From Microbacterium paludicola (lineage in GTDB: Bacteria > Actinomycetota > Actinomycetes > Actinomycetales > Microbacteriaceae): 57,748 bases of DNA. Below the pieces are notes generated by a model, which did no database searches, was not told the origin of the DNA, and saw nothing but the letters and a program-made list of their open reading frames with translations. The stretch covers positions 1 through 57,748 of the forward strand of contig NZ_JADGLL010000020.1 in NCBI RefSeq assembly GCF_015235415.1, written 5' to 3'. A program made the position numbers and the translations under genes. Numbering within the stretch: the stretch's first letter is position 1; each line of letters starts with the position of its first letter. This document shows positions 1-7,942 of this stretch, piece after piece.

Positions 1-848
1 CGGCTGCCGCGTCCGCCCCGACCGCGCCCTCCCCAGCCGCTCCCGACGCCGACCCGATCGACCTGTTCGCGCCGCTGCACGTCTCGCCCCAGACTCCCGG
101 CACGCGTGCACCCCAGGGCGAGGCAGACACGCGCCGCCCGCGCGCGGAGAGGACCCGGGCCACGAAGTCCGCGAATGACCGCCAGCGGGGCGGGAAGCCC
201 GCCGGCGACAAGCCCGCGACCCGGAAGGAGCCCGCGGCCCCCGAGCGGCGCCGCTCGTTCCTCACCCCCGAGCGCGCGGAGGAGCCGGCCGAGAAGGGAT
301 GGCGCGGCTTCCTCGCGAAGACCGGGATGCGCGTCCCCCCGAGTGCCGACGAGCGCGCCGAGCGCGCCGACATGTTCACGGTGTCGCAGCACTGGCCGGG
401 CCCCCGCACGATCGCGATCGTCAACGCGAAGGGCGGCAGCGGGAAGACGCCGACGACCATCCTGACCGCGGCGGTCTTCGCCCGCTACGGCGGGGCCGGC
501 GTGCTCGCGTGGGACCAGATCGTGCTGGCGACCACCACCCGCGCCGAGCACGCCGAGGCAGGGGCGCTGCTGCTCGAGGCGCTCGCCGACCGCGACGCCC
601 GCTCGGCCTCGCTCGTCGAGAACTCCGTGGCGATCGTCAGCCAGGCCGATCCCCACGCGAGCGCGGCCGAGGTGCGCAGCGTCGTCGACGGCTATCGCGA
701 CCTGTCGCGCGACGTGGCCGCGATCCCTTACGACCCGGCGATGGCGGGCGGGTACCTCCACTTCACGGCGCTCCGCCCTGCCACCCGCCGCGCGTGGCTG
801 GGAGCGACGGCCGCGATCGCGCGAGGGCTCGGGCCGCAGCGGCCCTGA
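1..848 (+). pseudogene. ParA/MinD-like ATPase of conjugation type, 5' end outside window, large internal deletion
   Basis: An open frame runs from base 3 to the TGA at 846-848; its start lies left of the window. After a Pro/Ala/Arg-rich linker comes a deviant Walker A (AKGGSGKTPTT) and then VLAWD. The frame then jumps directly to sequence matching the far C-terminal half of the intact ATPase at 43295-44581. Against that protein about 109 residues are missing in frame, including the Walker B/switch stretch (FFDSGNDES). Residues before and after the gap align well: AAVFARYGG against AAVFARHGG, and IPYDPAMAGGYLHF against IPFDPALKSGPLRF. It may still be translated but should not be an active ATPase. 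I read it as a relic of an earlier conjugative element or of a rearrangement involving the ICE in this window. A non-functional call is inference; the deletion is seen. Confidence 0.7.
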
Positions 849-888
849 GGCGGCGCACGCTCGCCGGGCCTTCCCCGCGCGATCCGGA

Positions 889-910
889 TCGTATATCATT
901 TCGGATACGA
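889..910. promoter_or_regulatory. Inverted repeat in the hpa operon promoter, candidate GntR operator
   Basis: TCGTAT (889-894) and ATACGA (905-910) form perfect 6-bp arms around a 10-base spacer. The spacer and left arm include an AT-rich stretch (TATATCAT) that could be the -10 box of the hpa operon starting at 955. The surroundings are very GC-rich, so this island stands out. The GntR regulator encoded at 2448-3122 is the obvious candidate to bind it; that link is inference. Confidence 0.45.
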
Positions 911-954
911 CGCCCGGGATCCGCTCCCGGGGCACGAGAGCGAAGGAGCTCGGA

Positions 955-2451
955 GTGACGGATCCGGCGACCGATCCCCGATTCGCGGCGCTTCCCGCGG
1001 TGCCCGGCAAGGTCATCGCGGTGCACCTCGCGTACGAGTCCCGCGCCGCTCAGCGCGGCCGCCGCCCGGCGGCCCCGTCGTACTTCCTGAAGCCGACGAG
1101 CTCGATCGCCCCCAGCGGTGCCGAGGTCGAGCGCCCGACCGGCACCGAGCTGCTGGCGTTCGAGGGCGAGGTCGCGCTGATCATCGGCGCTCCCGCTCGC
1201 CATGTCTCGGCGGCCGATGCATGGCGCCACGTCGGCTGGGTCACGGCATCGAACGACTGGGGCCTGTACGACCTCCGCGCCAACGACAAGGGCTCGAACC
1301 TCCGCAACAAGGGCCGGGACGGCTACACCCCGCTCGGCCCCGGGCTGATCGACGCCCGCGCCGTCGACCCCGCCGGCCTGCGCGTGCGCACCTGGCGCAA
1401 CGGCGAGCCTGTGCAGGACGACTCCACCGCCCCCGACCGGATGATCTTCCCCCTCGCGCAGCTGATCGCCGATCTGTCGCAGCACCTGACGCTCGAGGTG
1501 GGCGACGTCATCCTGACCGGCACTCCCGCCGGGTCGTCCGTCGCCGTGCCCGGTGACGTGATCGAGGTCGAGGTCGACGCCCCGGATGCGCCGGGCGCTC
1601 TCACGAGCGGACGCCTCGTCTCGCGCGTCGTCGAGGGGACGGGCGACTTCGATCCGTCGCTCGGTTCGCTTCCCTCGGTCGACGACCTGCAGCGCGAGGA
1701 GGCCTGGGGATCGCGCGAGGCGGCGGGCCTTCCCGAGCCCACGCCGATCCTGACCGACGCGCTGCGCGCGAAGCTTCTCGAGGCTCCGGTCGCGGGCCTG
1801 TCGCAGCAGCTGCGGCAGCGCGGCATCCGCTCGGTCTTCCTCGACGGGCCCCGCTCGAACACACCGGGGGCCAAGCTCGTCGGCACCGCGAAGACGCTGC
1901 GCTTCGTGCCGCTGCGCGAGGACCTGTTCACGGCCCACGGCGGCGGCTACAACGCCCAGAAGCGCGCGTTCGACAGCGTCGAACCGGGCGAGGTGATCGT
2001 GATCGAGGCGCGCGGCGACGCCGCCTCCGGCACGCTCGGCGACATCCTCGCCCTGCGCGCGCAGGCCCGCGGAGCCGCCGGCATCGTCACCGACGGCGGC
2101 GTGCGCGACTACGCGCAGGTGGCCGGCTTCGACATCCCCGTCTTCTCGCGGGGCCCGCACCCCGCCGTCCTCGGGCGGCGGCACGTGCCGTGGGAGCAGG
2201 ACGTGACGATCGCCTGCGGCGGCGCGACCGTGCAGCCGGGCGACATCATCGTGGGCGACGACGACGGCGTGATCGTGATCCCGCCGTCCCTCGCCGAAGA
2301 GGTCGCCGACGCGTGCCTCGCACAGGAGGCCGAGGACGCGTGGATCGCGTCGCAGGTCGCTGCCGGGCATCCGGTCGACGGGCTGTTCCCGATGAACGCC
2401 GAGTGGCGCGCCCGCTACGAGGCCGAGACCGGATCGGGCGGGGCAGGATGA
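955..2451 (+). CDS. FAH-family decarboxylase/isomerase fused to RraA-like aldolase/decarboxylase (HpaG-like)
   Basis: 498 residues from a GTG preceded by GAAGGAG. The N-terminal half (about 25-240) is a fumarylacetoacetate-hydrolase fold with FEGEVALIIG (acidic metal ligands), WGLYDLRAND and the family signature GDVILTGTPAG. The C-terminal half (about 265-440) is RraA-like, with GAAGIVTDGGVRD (the RraA glycine/Arg-Asp motif) and IIVGDDDGVIVIP. In the homoprotocatechuate pathway FAH enzymes decarboxylate and isomerise 5-oxopent-3-ene-1,2,5-tricarboxylate; classical HpaG carries two FAH domains. Here the second is replaced by an RraA-like domain, a family known for oxaloacetate decarboxylase and 4-hydroxy-4-methyl-2-oxoglutarate aldolase activity. 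It is first in the hpa operon and overlaps gntR by ATGA. Which step the RraA half performs is unknown. Confidence 0.8.
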   Translation: MTDPATDPRFAALPAVPGKVIAVHLAYESRAAQRGRRPAAPSYFLKPTSSIAPSGAEVERPTGTELLAFEGEVALIIGAPARHVSAADAWRHVGWVTASNDWGLYDLRANDKGSNLRNKGRDGYTPLGPGLIDARAVDPAGLRVRTWRNGEPVQDDSTAPDRMIFPLAQLIADLSQHLTLEVGDVILTGTPAGSSVAVPGDVIEVEVDAPDAPGALTSGRLVSRVVEGTGDFDPSLGSLPSVDDLQREEAWGSREAAGLPEPTPILTDALRAKLLEAPVAGLSQQLRQRGIRSVFLDGPRSNTPGAKLVGTAKTLRFVPLREDLFTAHGGGYNAQKRAFDSVEPGEVIVIEARGDAASGTLGDILALRAQARGAAGIVTDGGVRDYAQVAGFDIPVFSRGPHPAVLGRRHVPWEQDVTIACGGATVQPGDIIVGDDDGVIVIPPSLAEEVADACLAQEAEDAWIASQVAAGHPVDGLFPMNAEWRARYEAETGSGGAG

Positions 2452-3122
2452 GCACCGTCACCACCGAGAGCAAGTCGCAGCGCGCCTACGAGTGGCTGCG
2501 CGAGCGGATCCAGCGGCGCGAGTTCGGCCCCGGCTACCGGCTCGTGCTCGGCTCCGTCGCCCAGGCGCTGGACATGAGCGTGGTGCCGGTGCGCGAGGCG
2601 ATCCGCCGCCTCGAGGCCGAGGGTCTCGTCGAGTTCGAGCGCAACGTCGGGGCGAGGGTCTCGCTCGTCGACCGCGACGAGTACGCGCACTCGATGCAGA
2701 CGCTCGGCGTCGTCGAGGGGATCGCCACCGCCCTCGCTGCCCCGCTGCTCACCCCCGCCGACCTCGACCGCGCCGAGGCCGTCAACGCGCGCCTCATCGC
2801 GCTGCTCGACGACTTCGACCCGATCGCGTTCACCCGCCTCAACCGCGAGTTCCACTCGATCCTGTTCGAGCCCTGCCCCAACCCGCACATCGTCGACCTC
2901 GTGCACCGCGGCTGGACCCGTCTTCACAACCTGCTCGATTCGTCCTTCGCGTTCGTCCCCGGTCGCGCACCCGAGTCGGTGCGCGAGCACGCCCGCATCC
3001 TCGAGCTGCTGCGCGCCGGGGCGGCGCCGATCGAGATCGAGCTCGCCGCCCGGCAGCACCGCTGGGGAACCATGAACGCCTACCTCGCCGAGACCGACCC
3101 GACAACGCAGGAGAGAGCATGA
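2448..3122 (+). CDS. GntR-family (FCD type) transcriptional regulator of the hpa operon
   Basis: 224 residues. The N-terminus holds a winged helix typical of GntR: AYEWLRERIQRREFGPGYRLVLGSV, then VVPVREAIRRLEAEGLV. The all-helical C-terminus contains the ligand-domain patterns of FCD regulators (FTRLNREFHSILF, and SVREHARILELLRAG near the end). The start ATG at 2448 overlaps the stop of the FAH-RraA gene, and its own stop overlaps the hpaE start, so the regulator is translated within the catabolic operon. It is therefore probably co-induced and autoregulated, with a pathway acid or semialdehyde as effector. The inverted repeat at 889-910 is the candidate operator. Ligand and binding site are inference. 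Confidence 0.85.
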   Translation: MSTVTTESKSQRAYEWLRERIQRREFGPGYRLVLGSVAQALDMSVVPVREAIRRLEAEGLVEFERNVGARVSLVDRDEYAHSMQTLGVVEGIATALAAPLLTPADLDRAEAVNARLIALLDDFDPIAFTRLNREFHSILFEPCPNPHIVDLVHRGWTRLHNLLDSSFAFVPGRAPESVREHARILELLRAGAAPIEIELAARQHRWGTMNAYLAETDPTTQERA

Positions 3123-4633
3123 GCACCACCGCGTGCGACCGCCGCCACGTGCCCGCCGACCTTCCCACGAAGATCCAGCACTACATCGGGGGGACGCACG
3201 TCGACTCGATCGACGGCGACACGTTCGACGTGCTCGATCCGGTGTCGAACGAGGTCTATATCCAGGCCGCCGCGGGGAAGAAGGCCGACGTCGACGCCGC
3301 CGTCGCGGCCGCCCGCACCGCGTTCCGCGAGGGGCCGTGGCCGAAGATGCTGCCGCGGGAGCGATCGCGCATCCTTCACCGGATCGCCGATCTCGTCGAG
3401 TCGCGCGACGCCCGCCTCGCCGAGCTCGAGTCGTTCGACTCGGGCCTGCCGATCACCCAGGCGCTGGGCCAGGCCCGCCGCGCGGCGGAGAACTTCCGGT
3501 TCTTCGCCGACCTGATCGTGGCGCAGGCCGACGACACGTTCAAGGTGCCGGGGCGCCAGATCAACTACGTCAACCGCAAGCCGATCGGCGTCGCGGGGCT
3601 CATCACGCCGTGGAACACGCCGTTCATGCTCGAGTCGTGGAAGCTCGGCCCCGCGCTCGCGACCGGCAACACGGTCGTGCTGAAACCCGCCGAGTTCACT
3701 CCCCTGTCGGCCTCGCTGTGGGCCGGCATCTTCGAGGAGGCGGGCCTTCCCGAGGGAGTGTTCAACCTCGTTCACGGCTTCGGTGAGGACGCCGGCGACG
3801 CGCTCGTGAAGCACCCGGATGTGCCGCTCATCTCGTTCACGGGCGAGAGCTCGACGGGGCAGCTGATCTTCGCCAACGCCGCCCCACACCTGAAGGGCCT
3901 GTCGATGGAGCTCGGCGGCAAGTCGCCCGCCGTCGTCTTCGCCGACGCCGACCTCGAGGCGGCGGTCGACGCGACCATCTTCGGCGTGTTCTCGCTGAAC
4001 GGTGAGCGCTGCACGGCCGGATCCCGGATCCTCGTCCAGCGCGACATCTACGACGAGTTCGTCGAGCGCTACGCGGCGCAGGCGAAGCGCGTCAAGGTCG
4101 GCTACCCGCACGATCCCGCGACCGAGGTCGGCGCGCTCGTTCACCCCGAGCACTACGACAAGGTCATGTCGTACGTCGAGATCGGCAAGAGCGAGGGCCG
4201 CCTCGTCGCCGGCGGCGGCCGGCCGGAGGGCTTCGACGACGGCAACTTCGTCGCCCCTACGGTGTTCGCCGACGTGAAGCCGGATGCCCGCATCTTCCAG
4301 GAGGAGATCTTCGGCCCGGTCGTCGCGATCACGCCGTTCGACACCGACGAGGAGGCGCTCGAGCTCGCCAACAACACCAAGTACGGCCTCGCGGCCTACA
4401 TCTGGACCAACGACCTGAAGCGCGCGCACAACTTCTCGCAGGCGGTCGAGGCCGGCATGGTGTGGCTCAACTCGAACAACGTGCGCGACCTCCGCACCCC
4501 GTTCGGCGGAGTGAAGGCCTCGGGCCTCGGCCACGAGGGCGGCTACCGCTCGATCGACTTCTACACCGACCAGCAGGCCGTGCACATCACGCTCGGCAAG
4601 GTGCACAACCCCACCTTCGGCATCGGTCGTTGA
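3119..4633 (+). CDS. hpaE: 5-carboxymethyl-2-hydroxymuconate semialdehyde dehydrogenase
   Basis: 504 residues, an aldehyde dehydrogenase of normal length. Catalytic residues are in the usual places: Asn166 in TPWNTPF, Glu264 in MELGGKSP and nucleophile Cys298 in GERCTAGS. NAD(P)-dependent oxidation of 5-carboxymethyl-2-hydroxymuconate semialdehyde is assigned from its neighbours (HpaD, HpaH, HpaI) and overall resemblance; the ALDH fold alone would not fix the substrate. The start ATG at 3119 overlaps the gntR stop, and GGAGAG lies just upstream. The stop codon lies inside the left arm of a long inverted repeat (4625-4722), so the last residues (Gly-Arg) are encoded by the repeat. Confidence 0.87.
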   Translation: MSTTACDRRHVPADLPTKIQHYIGGTHVDSIDGDTFDVLDPVSNEVYIQAAAGKKADVDAAVAAARTAFREGPWPKMLPRERSRILHRIADLVESRDARLAELESFDSGLPITQALGQARRAAENFRFFADLIVAQADDTFKVPGRQINYVNRKPIGVAGLITPWNTPFMLESWKLGPALATGNTVVLKPAEFTPLSASLWAGIFEEAGLPEGVFNLVHGFGEDAGDALVKHPDVPLISFTGESSTGQLIFANAAPHLKGLSMELGGKSPAVVFADADLEAAVDATIFGVFSLNGERCTAGSRILVQRDIYDEFVERYAAQAKRVKVGYPHDPATEVGALVHPEHYDKVMSYVEIGKSEGRLVAGGGRPEGFDDGNFVAPTVFADVKPDARIFQEEIFGPVVAITPFDTDEEALELANNTKYGLAAYIWTNDLKRAHNFSQAVEAGMVWLNSNNVRDLRTPFGGVKASGLGHEGGYRSIDFYTDQQAVHITLGKVHNPTFGIGR

Positions 4634-4722
4634 GCGAGGGAGCGAAGCGACCGAGTCGAAACGGCGGAACATCGCCACGGCAAGGTCACCCCGTTTCGAC
4701 TCGCTTCGCTCGCTCAACGACC
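4625..4722. repeat. Long imperfect inverted repeat between hpaE and hpaD
   Basis: The left arm 4625-4664 and right arm 4691-4722 are complementary over 32 positions, apart from two 4-base insertions (GGAG and CCGA) in the left arm. The arms begin GGTCGTTGAGCGAG and end GTCGAAACGG. They enclose a 26-base loop and include the hpaE stop codon. The form is that of an extragenic palindromic repeat unit. It can fold into a strong hairpin in the operon mRNA and may attenuate or stabilise the upstream message. Confidence 0.85.
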
Positions 4723-4746
4723 GAGGACCGAGGACCGGGGACCGAG
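4719..4746. repeat. Four tandem GACCGAG heptamers
   Basis: Units at 4719-4725, 4726-4732, 4733-4739 (one change, GACCGGG) and 4740-4746 follow directly from the right arm of the inverted repeat and end 25 bases before the hpaD start. This is likely slippage-derived DNA at the repeat edge; no function can be read from it. Confidence 0.8.
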
Positions 4747-4771
4747 AAAGACAGAAGGCAAGGACGCTGAC

Positions 4772-5941
4772 ATGACCGAATCCACCGACCGCCGCGGGAC
4801 GCTGACCTCGTCGGGGTTCTACGTCTCGCAGGAGGCGCCGATCCAGGCCGACAACGCCGTCGCCACCCCGTCCTCCCCCGCGCCCGACATCCTGCGCTGC
4901 GCGTACATGGACCTCGTCGTGACCGATCTCGCGCGGTCGCGCGAGTTCTACGTCGACATCCTGGGGCTCCACGTGACCGAGGAGGACGACGAGGCGATCT
5001 ACCTCCGCTCGACCGAGGAGTTCATCCACCACAACCTCGTGCTGCGCAAAGGCCCGGTCGCGGCCGTCGCGGCGTTCTCGTACCGCGTGCGCACCCCCGA
5101 GGACCTCGACAAGGCCGTGGCCTTCTATGAAGAGCTCGGCTGCCGAGTCATTCGCCGGCCCGAGGGCTTCACCAAGGGCATCGGCGATTCGGTGCGGGTC
5201 GAGGATCCGCTGGGCTTCCCGTACGAGTTCTTCCACGCCACCGAGCACACCGAGCGCCTGTCGTGGCGCTACGACCTGCAGTCGCCGGGCGAGCTCGTCC
5301 GCCTCGACCACTTCAACCAGGTGACCCCGGATGTGCCCCGCGCCGTGCGGCACTACCAGGACCTGGGCTTCCGCGTGACGGAGGACATCCAGGATGCCGA
5401 CGGCACCGTCTACGCCGCCTGGATGCGCCGCAAGCCGACCGTTCACGACACCGCCGCGACCGGCGGCGACGGGCCGCGCATGCACCACGTCGCCTTCGCG
5501 ACGCACGAGAAGCACAACATCCTCGCGATCTGCGACAAGCTCGGCGCCCTGCGCCGCTCCGACGCGATCGAGCGCGGGCCGGGCCGGCACGGCGTCTCGA
5601 ACGCGTTCTATCTGTACCTGCGCGACCCCGACGGGCATCGCGTCGAGATCTACACGCAGGACTACTACACGGGCGACCCCGACAACCCCGTCATCACGTG
5701 GGACGTGCACGACAACCAGCGCCGCGACTTCTGGGGCAACCCGGTCGTGCCGAGCTGGTACACCGAGGCGTCGCTCGTGCTCGACCTCGACGGCAACCCG
5801 CAGCCCGTCGTATCGCGCGAGGACAAGAGCGAGATGGCGGTGACGATCGGCGCCGACGGCTTCTCGTACACGCGCCCGCAGGACGAGGATGAGATGCCCT
5901 CGTGGAAGCAGGGCGAGTACAAGCTCGGCCACCAGCTGTGA
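4772..5941 (+). CDS. hpaD: Homoprotocatechuate (3,4-dihydroxyphenylacetate) 2,3-dioxygenase
   Basis: 389 residues with two glyoxalase/VOC repeats. It is the extradiol ring-cleaving enzyme that opens homoprotocatechuate. Metal ligands are visible as His180 (LDHFNQV), His239 (MHHVAFA) and Glu292 (HRVEIYTQDYYTG). The spacing of 59 and 53 residues equals that of the characterised Brevibacterium fuscum enzyme (His155, His214, Glu267), so the enzyme should be Fe or Mn dependent and active. The start ATG has AAGGCAAGGA upstream. It is separated from hpaE by the palindromic and heptamer repeats, so some uncoupling of expression is possible. Confidence in the activity is high for a motif-based call. 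Confidence 0.92.
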   Translation: MTESTDRRGTLTSSGFYVSQEAPIQADNAVATPSSPAPDILRCAYMDLVVTDLARSREFYVDILGLHVTEEDDEAIYLRSTEEFIHHNLVLRKGPVAAVAAFSYRVRTPEDLDKAVAFYEELGCRVIRRPEGFTKGIGDSVRVEDPLGFPYEFFHATEHTERLSWRYDLQSPGELVRLDHFNQVTPDVPRAVRHYQDLGFRVTEDIQDADGTVYAAWMRRKPTVHDTAATGGDGPRMHHVAFATHEKHNILAICDKLGALRRSDAIERGPGRHGVSNAFYLYLRDPDGHRVEIYTQDYYTGDPDNPVITWDVHDNQRRDFWGNPVVPSWYTEASLVLDLDGNPQPVVSREDKSEMAVTIGADGFSYTRPQDEDEMPSWKQGEYKLGHQL

Positions 5942-5948
5942 CGAGGGG

Positions 5949-6740
5949 ATGACGATGCTGACGCAGGATCAGATCGCGGGCATCGCCGCGGAGCTCGCCG
6001 AGGCGGAGCGCACGCACGGGATGATCCCCCGGATCACCGCACGGTTCCCCGAGGCGACGATCGACGACGCCTACGCGATCCAGGGAATCTGGCGCGATCA
6101 GCAGGTCGCGGCGGGACGTCGCCTCGTCGGCCGCAAGATCGGTCTGACGTCGAAGGCGATGCAGCAGGCGACGGGCATCACCGAGCCCGACTACGGCGTG
6201 ATGTTCGACGACACCGTGTGGCAGTCGGGGGCGGTCATCCCCGCCGGCGACTTCTCGAACATCCGGATCGAGGTCGAGCTCGCGTTCGTGCTGAAGGACG
6301 CCCTGGAGGGCCCCGCGTGCACGCTGTTCGACGTGCTGCGGGCGACCGAGTACGTCACCCCGGCGCTCGAGGTGCTGAACTCGCACATCGAGATGGAGGG
6401 CCGCACAATCGTCGACACGATCAGCGACAACGCGGCGTACGGCGGGATGGTGCTCGGCGGGCGCCCGATGCGACCGGACGACATCGACCTCCGCTGGGTC
6501 GGTGCGATGCTGTACCGCAACGAGACCATCGAGGAGACGGGCGTCTCCGGAGGCGTCCTCGGCCATCCCGGGATGGGCGTCGCCTGGCTCGCGAACAAGG
6601 TGCATCAGCACGGCGACCGGCTCGAGGCGGGGCAGATCATCCTGGCGGGCTCGTTCACGCGCCCCGTGTGGGTGACGGCCGGCGACAGCATCCTGGCGGA
6701 CTACGAACGGATGGGGACAATCGCATGCAGCTTCCAGTGA
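5949..6740 (+). CDS. hpaH: 2-oxo-hept-4-ene-1,7-dioate hydratase
   Basis: 263 residues, the normal length for the HpaH/MhpD hydratase family. Family patterns include DAYAIQ near residue 40, LVGRKIGLTSKAMQ near 60, EPDYGVMFDD near 80, VELAFVLKD, the TISDNAAYGGMVLGG stretch and GHPGMGVAWLANK. It hydrates the C4 double bond of 2-oxo-hept-4-ene-1,7-dioate to give the aldolase substrate, with a divalent metal. ATG at 5949 is preceded by GAGGGG; a second in-frame ATG follows two codons later. It sits 7 bases after hpaD and overlaps hpaI by 16 bases. Confidence 0.9.
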   Translation: MTMLTQDQIAGIAAELAEAERTHGMIPRITARFPEATIDDAYAIQGIWRDQQVAAGRRLVGRKIGLTSKAMQQATGITEPDYGVMFDDTVWQSGAVIPAGDFSNIRIEVELAFVLKDALEGPACTLFDVLRATEYVTPALEVLNSHIEMEGRTIVDTISDNAAYGGMVLGGRPMRPDDIDLRWVGAMLYRNETIEETGVSGGVLGHPGMGVAWLANKVHQHGDRLEAGQIILAGSFTRPVWVTAGDSILADYERMGTIACSFQ

Positions 6741-7522
6741 GCCTTCGGGACCGGATCGCCGGATCGGATCGCCCGCTGTTCGGCGGGTGGGTCTGCTCCG
6801 GATCCCCCGTGATGGCCGAGATCATGGCGGGCTCCGGCCTCGACTGGCTGCTGATCGACATGGAGCACGGGCCGGTCGGCCTCGGCGAGGTGCAGGGGAT
6901 GCTGCAGGCAGCCGCGGCATATCCGGTCACGACGGTCGTGCGCGTGCCGGCGAACGACGCCGTGTGGATCAAGCAGGTGCTCGACCTGGGAGCGCAGACG
7001 ATCATGGTGCCGATGGTCTCGACCGCGGCCGAGGCCGAGGCGGCGGTCGCGCACGCGTCCTATCCGCCCCGCGGCCACCGCGGCGTGGGCAACGCGCTCG
7101 CGCGGTCGGGCCGCTGGAACCGCATCGACGGCTACCTCGCGAAGGCAGCGGAGCACACCTCGGTCATCGTGCAGATCGAGACGGCCGAGGGCATCGAGAA
7201 CGCCCAGGCGATCGCCGCGGTCGACGGCGTCGACGGCGTCTTCGTCGGCCCCAGCGACCTCGCGGCGTCGATGGGGCTCATCGGGCAGCAGACGCATCCG
7301 GACGTCGTCGCGGCCGTCCGCCGCGCGTTTGCGGGGGCGCAGGCCGCCGGCACGCCCGTCGGCGTCAACGCCTTCGACCCGGCCGCGGCACGCGACTATG
7401 CGGACGCCGGAGCCGAGTTCGTGCTCGTCGGCGCCGACGTCTCGCTCGTCGCCCGCGGGTCTGAGCGCCTCGCGGAGACCTTCATCCGCGAGGCGGGCGA
7501 CACCGGCCGCGCGTCGTACTGA
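6725..7522 (+). CDS. hpaI: 4-hydroxy-2-oxoheptane-1,7-dioate aldolase
   Basis: 265 residues, a class II HpcH/HpaI aldolase that cleaves 4-hydroxy-2-oxoheptanedioate to pyruvate and succinic semialdehyde, the last pathway step. Signature stretches are WLLIDMEHGPVGL near residue 42, the Arg of VVRVPANDA, QIETAEGIENAQ (metal Glu) and VFVGPSDLAASMG (metal Asp). The start ATG lies inside the end of hpaH (16-base overlap), so translation is coupled. It is the last gene of the operon; a large hairpin follows at 7541-7580. No upstream enzymes (4-HPA 3-monooxygenase) or succinic semialdehyde dehydrogenase are in the window. Confidence 0.9.
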   Translation: MQLPVSLRDRIAGSDRPLFGGWVCSGSPVMAEIMAGSGLDWLLIDMEHGPVGLGEVQGMLQAAAAYPVTTVVRVPANDAVWIKQVLDLGAQTIMVPMVSTAAEAEAAVAHASYPPRGHRGVGNALARSGRWNRIDGYLAKAAEHTSVIVQIETAEGIENAQAIAAVDGVDGVFVGPSDLAASMGLIGQQTHPDVVAAVRRAFAGAQAAGTPVGVNAFDPAAARDYADAGAEFVLVGADVSLVARGSERLAETFIREAGDTGRASY

Positions 7523-7540
7523 GGGGTCGCTCCGTCGGAC

Positions 7541-7580
7541 TTGCCCCGAGCTGCCGGTACGAAACGGCAATGCGGGGCAA
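7541..7580. terminator. Stem-loop after hpaI, probable terminator
   Basis: The 16-base arms TTGCCCCGAGCTGCCG and CGGCAATGCGGGGCAA pair except for three central positions, with an 8-base loop. It lies 19 bases after the hpaI stop. There is no T-run, as is common in actinobacterial terminators. Confidence 0.55.
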
Positions 7581-7659
7581 CCGTCGACGGGGCTGCCCCG
7601 AAGGCGGGGCCACCGGTGCGCGGGCGCAAGCAGAGCGTGAGCCTTCGCGGCGTGGCCGC

Positions 7660-7902
7660 ATGGGAAGCGTGAGGACGGCACCTGCGGTGGCGGCCGAGGA
7701 CTTCAATCGGGTTCTGCGCCGGTTGCGGCCGGCGTACGCCCTGCTGCAGGTGCCGCGGATCGCCGCCGAGCGCGGCCTCGACGACGCGGAGGTGCGCGGG
7801 CTCGTGGAGTCTAGGATCCAGTCGAGGGATGTCGGCTTCCTCGGGGAGCCCCGCGTGAACGTGCTCGAGCTCAACCTGGCGCTCGACGCGCTCACCGACT
7901 GA
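7660..7902 (+). pseudogene. kdpC: kdpC remnant (C-terminal end of potassium-transporting ATPase subunit C)
   Basis: An 80-residue frame can start at ATG 7660. From Pro-Ala-Tyr at 7729 onward it matches the C-terminus of KdpC: PAYALLQVPRIAAERGL, then DVGFLGEPRVNVLELNLALDAL. The membrane anchor and the first two thirds of KdpC are absent, and no kdpF, kdpA or kdpB lies upstream; the hpa operon ends 137 bases before. It stands directly before kdpD, the usual kdpFABCDE order. The bases between 7581 and 7728 show nothing recognisable. This is most simply a deletion scar in which the pump was lost and the sensor pair kept. A short translated leftover cannot be excluded. Confidence 0.8.
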
Positions 7903-7942
7903 GGCGGCGCCGGATGCGCGCGCGGACGGAGAAGGGACGGGC

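Noticed and set aside
3080..5932. A 950-codon open frame on the reverse strand opposite hpaE and hpaD
   Set aside because: It is the mirror of strongly coding, GC-rich plus-strand genes with catalytic residues in place. Its translation is low-complexity Arg/Val/Ala/Asp without any domain.
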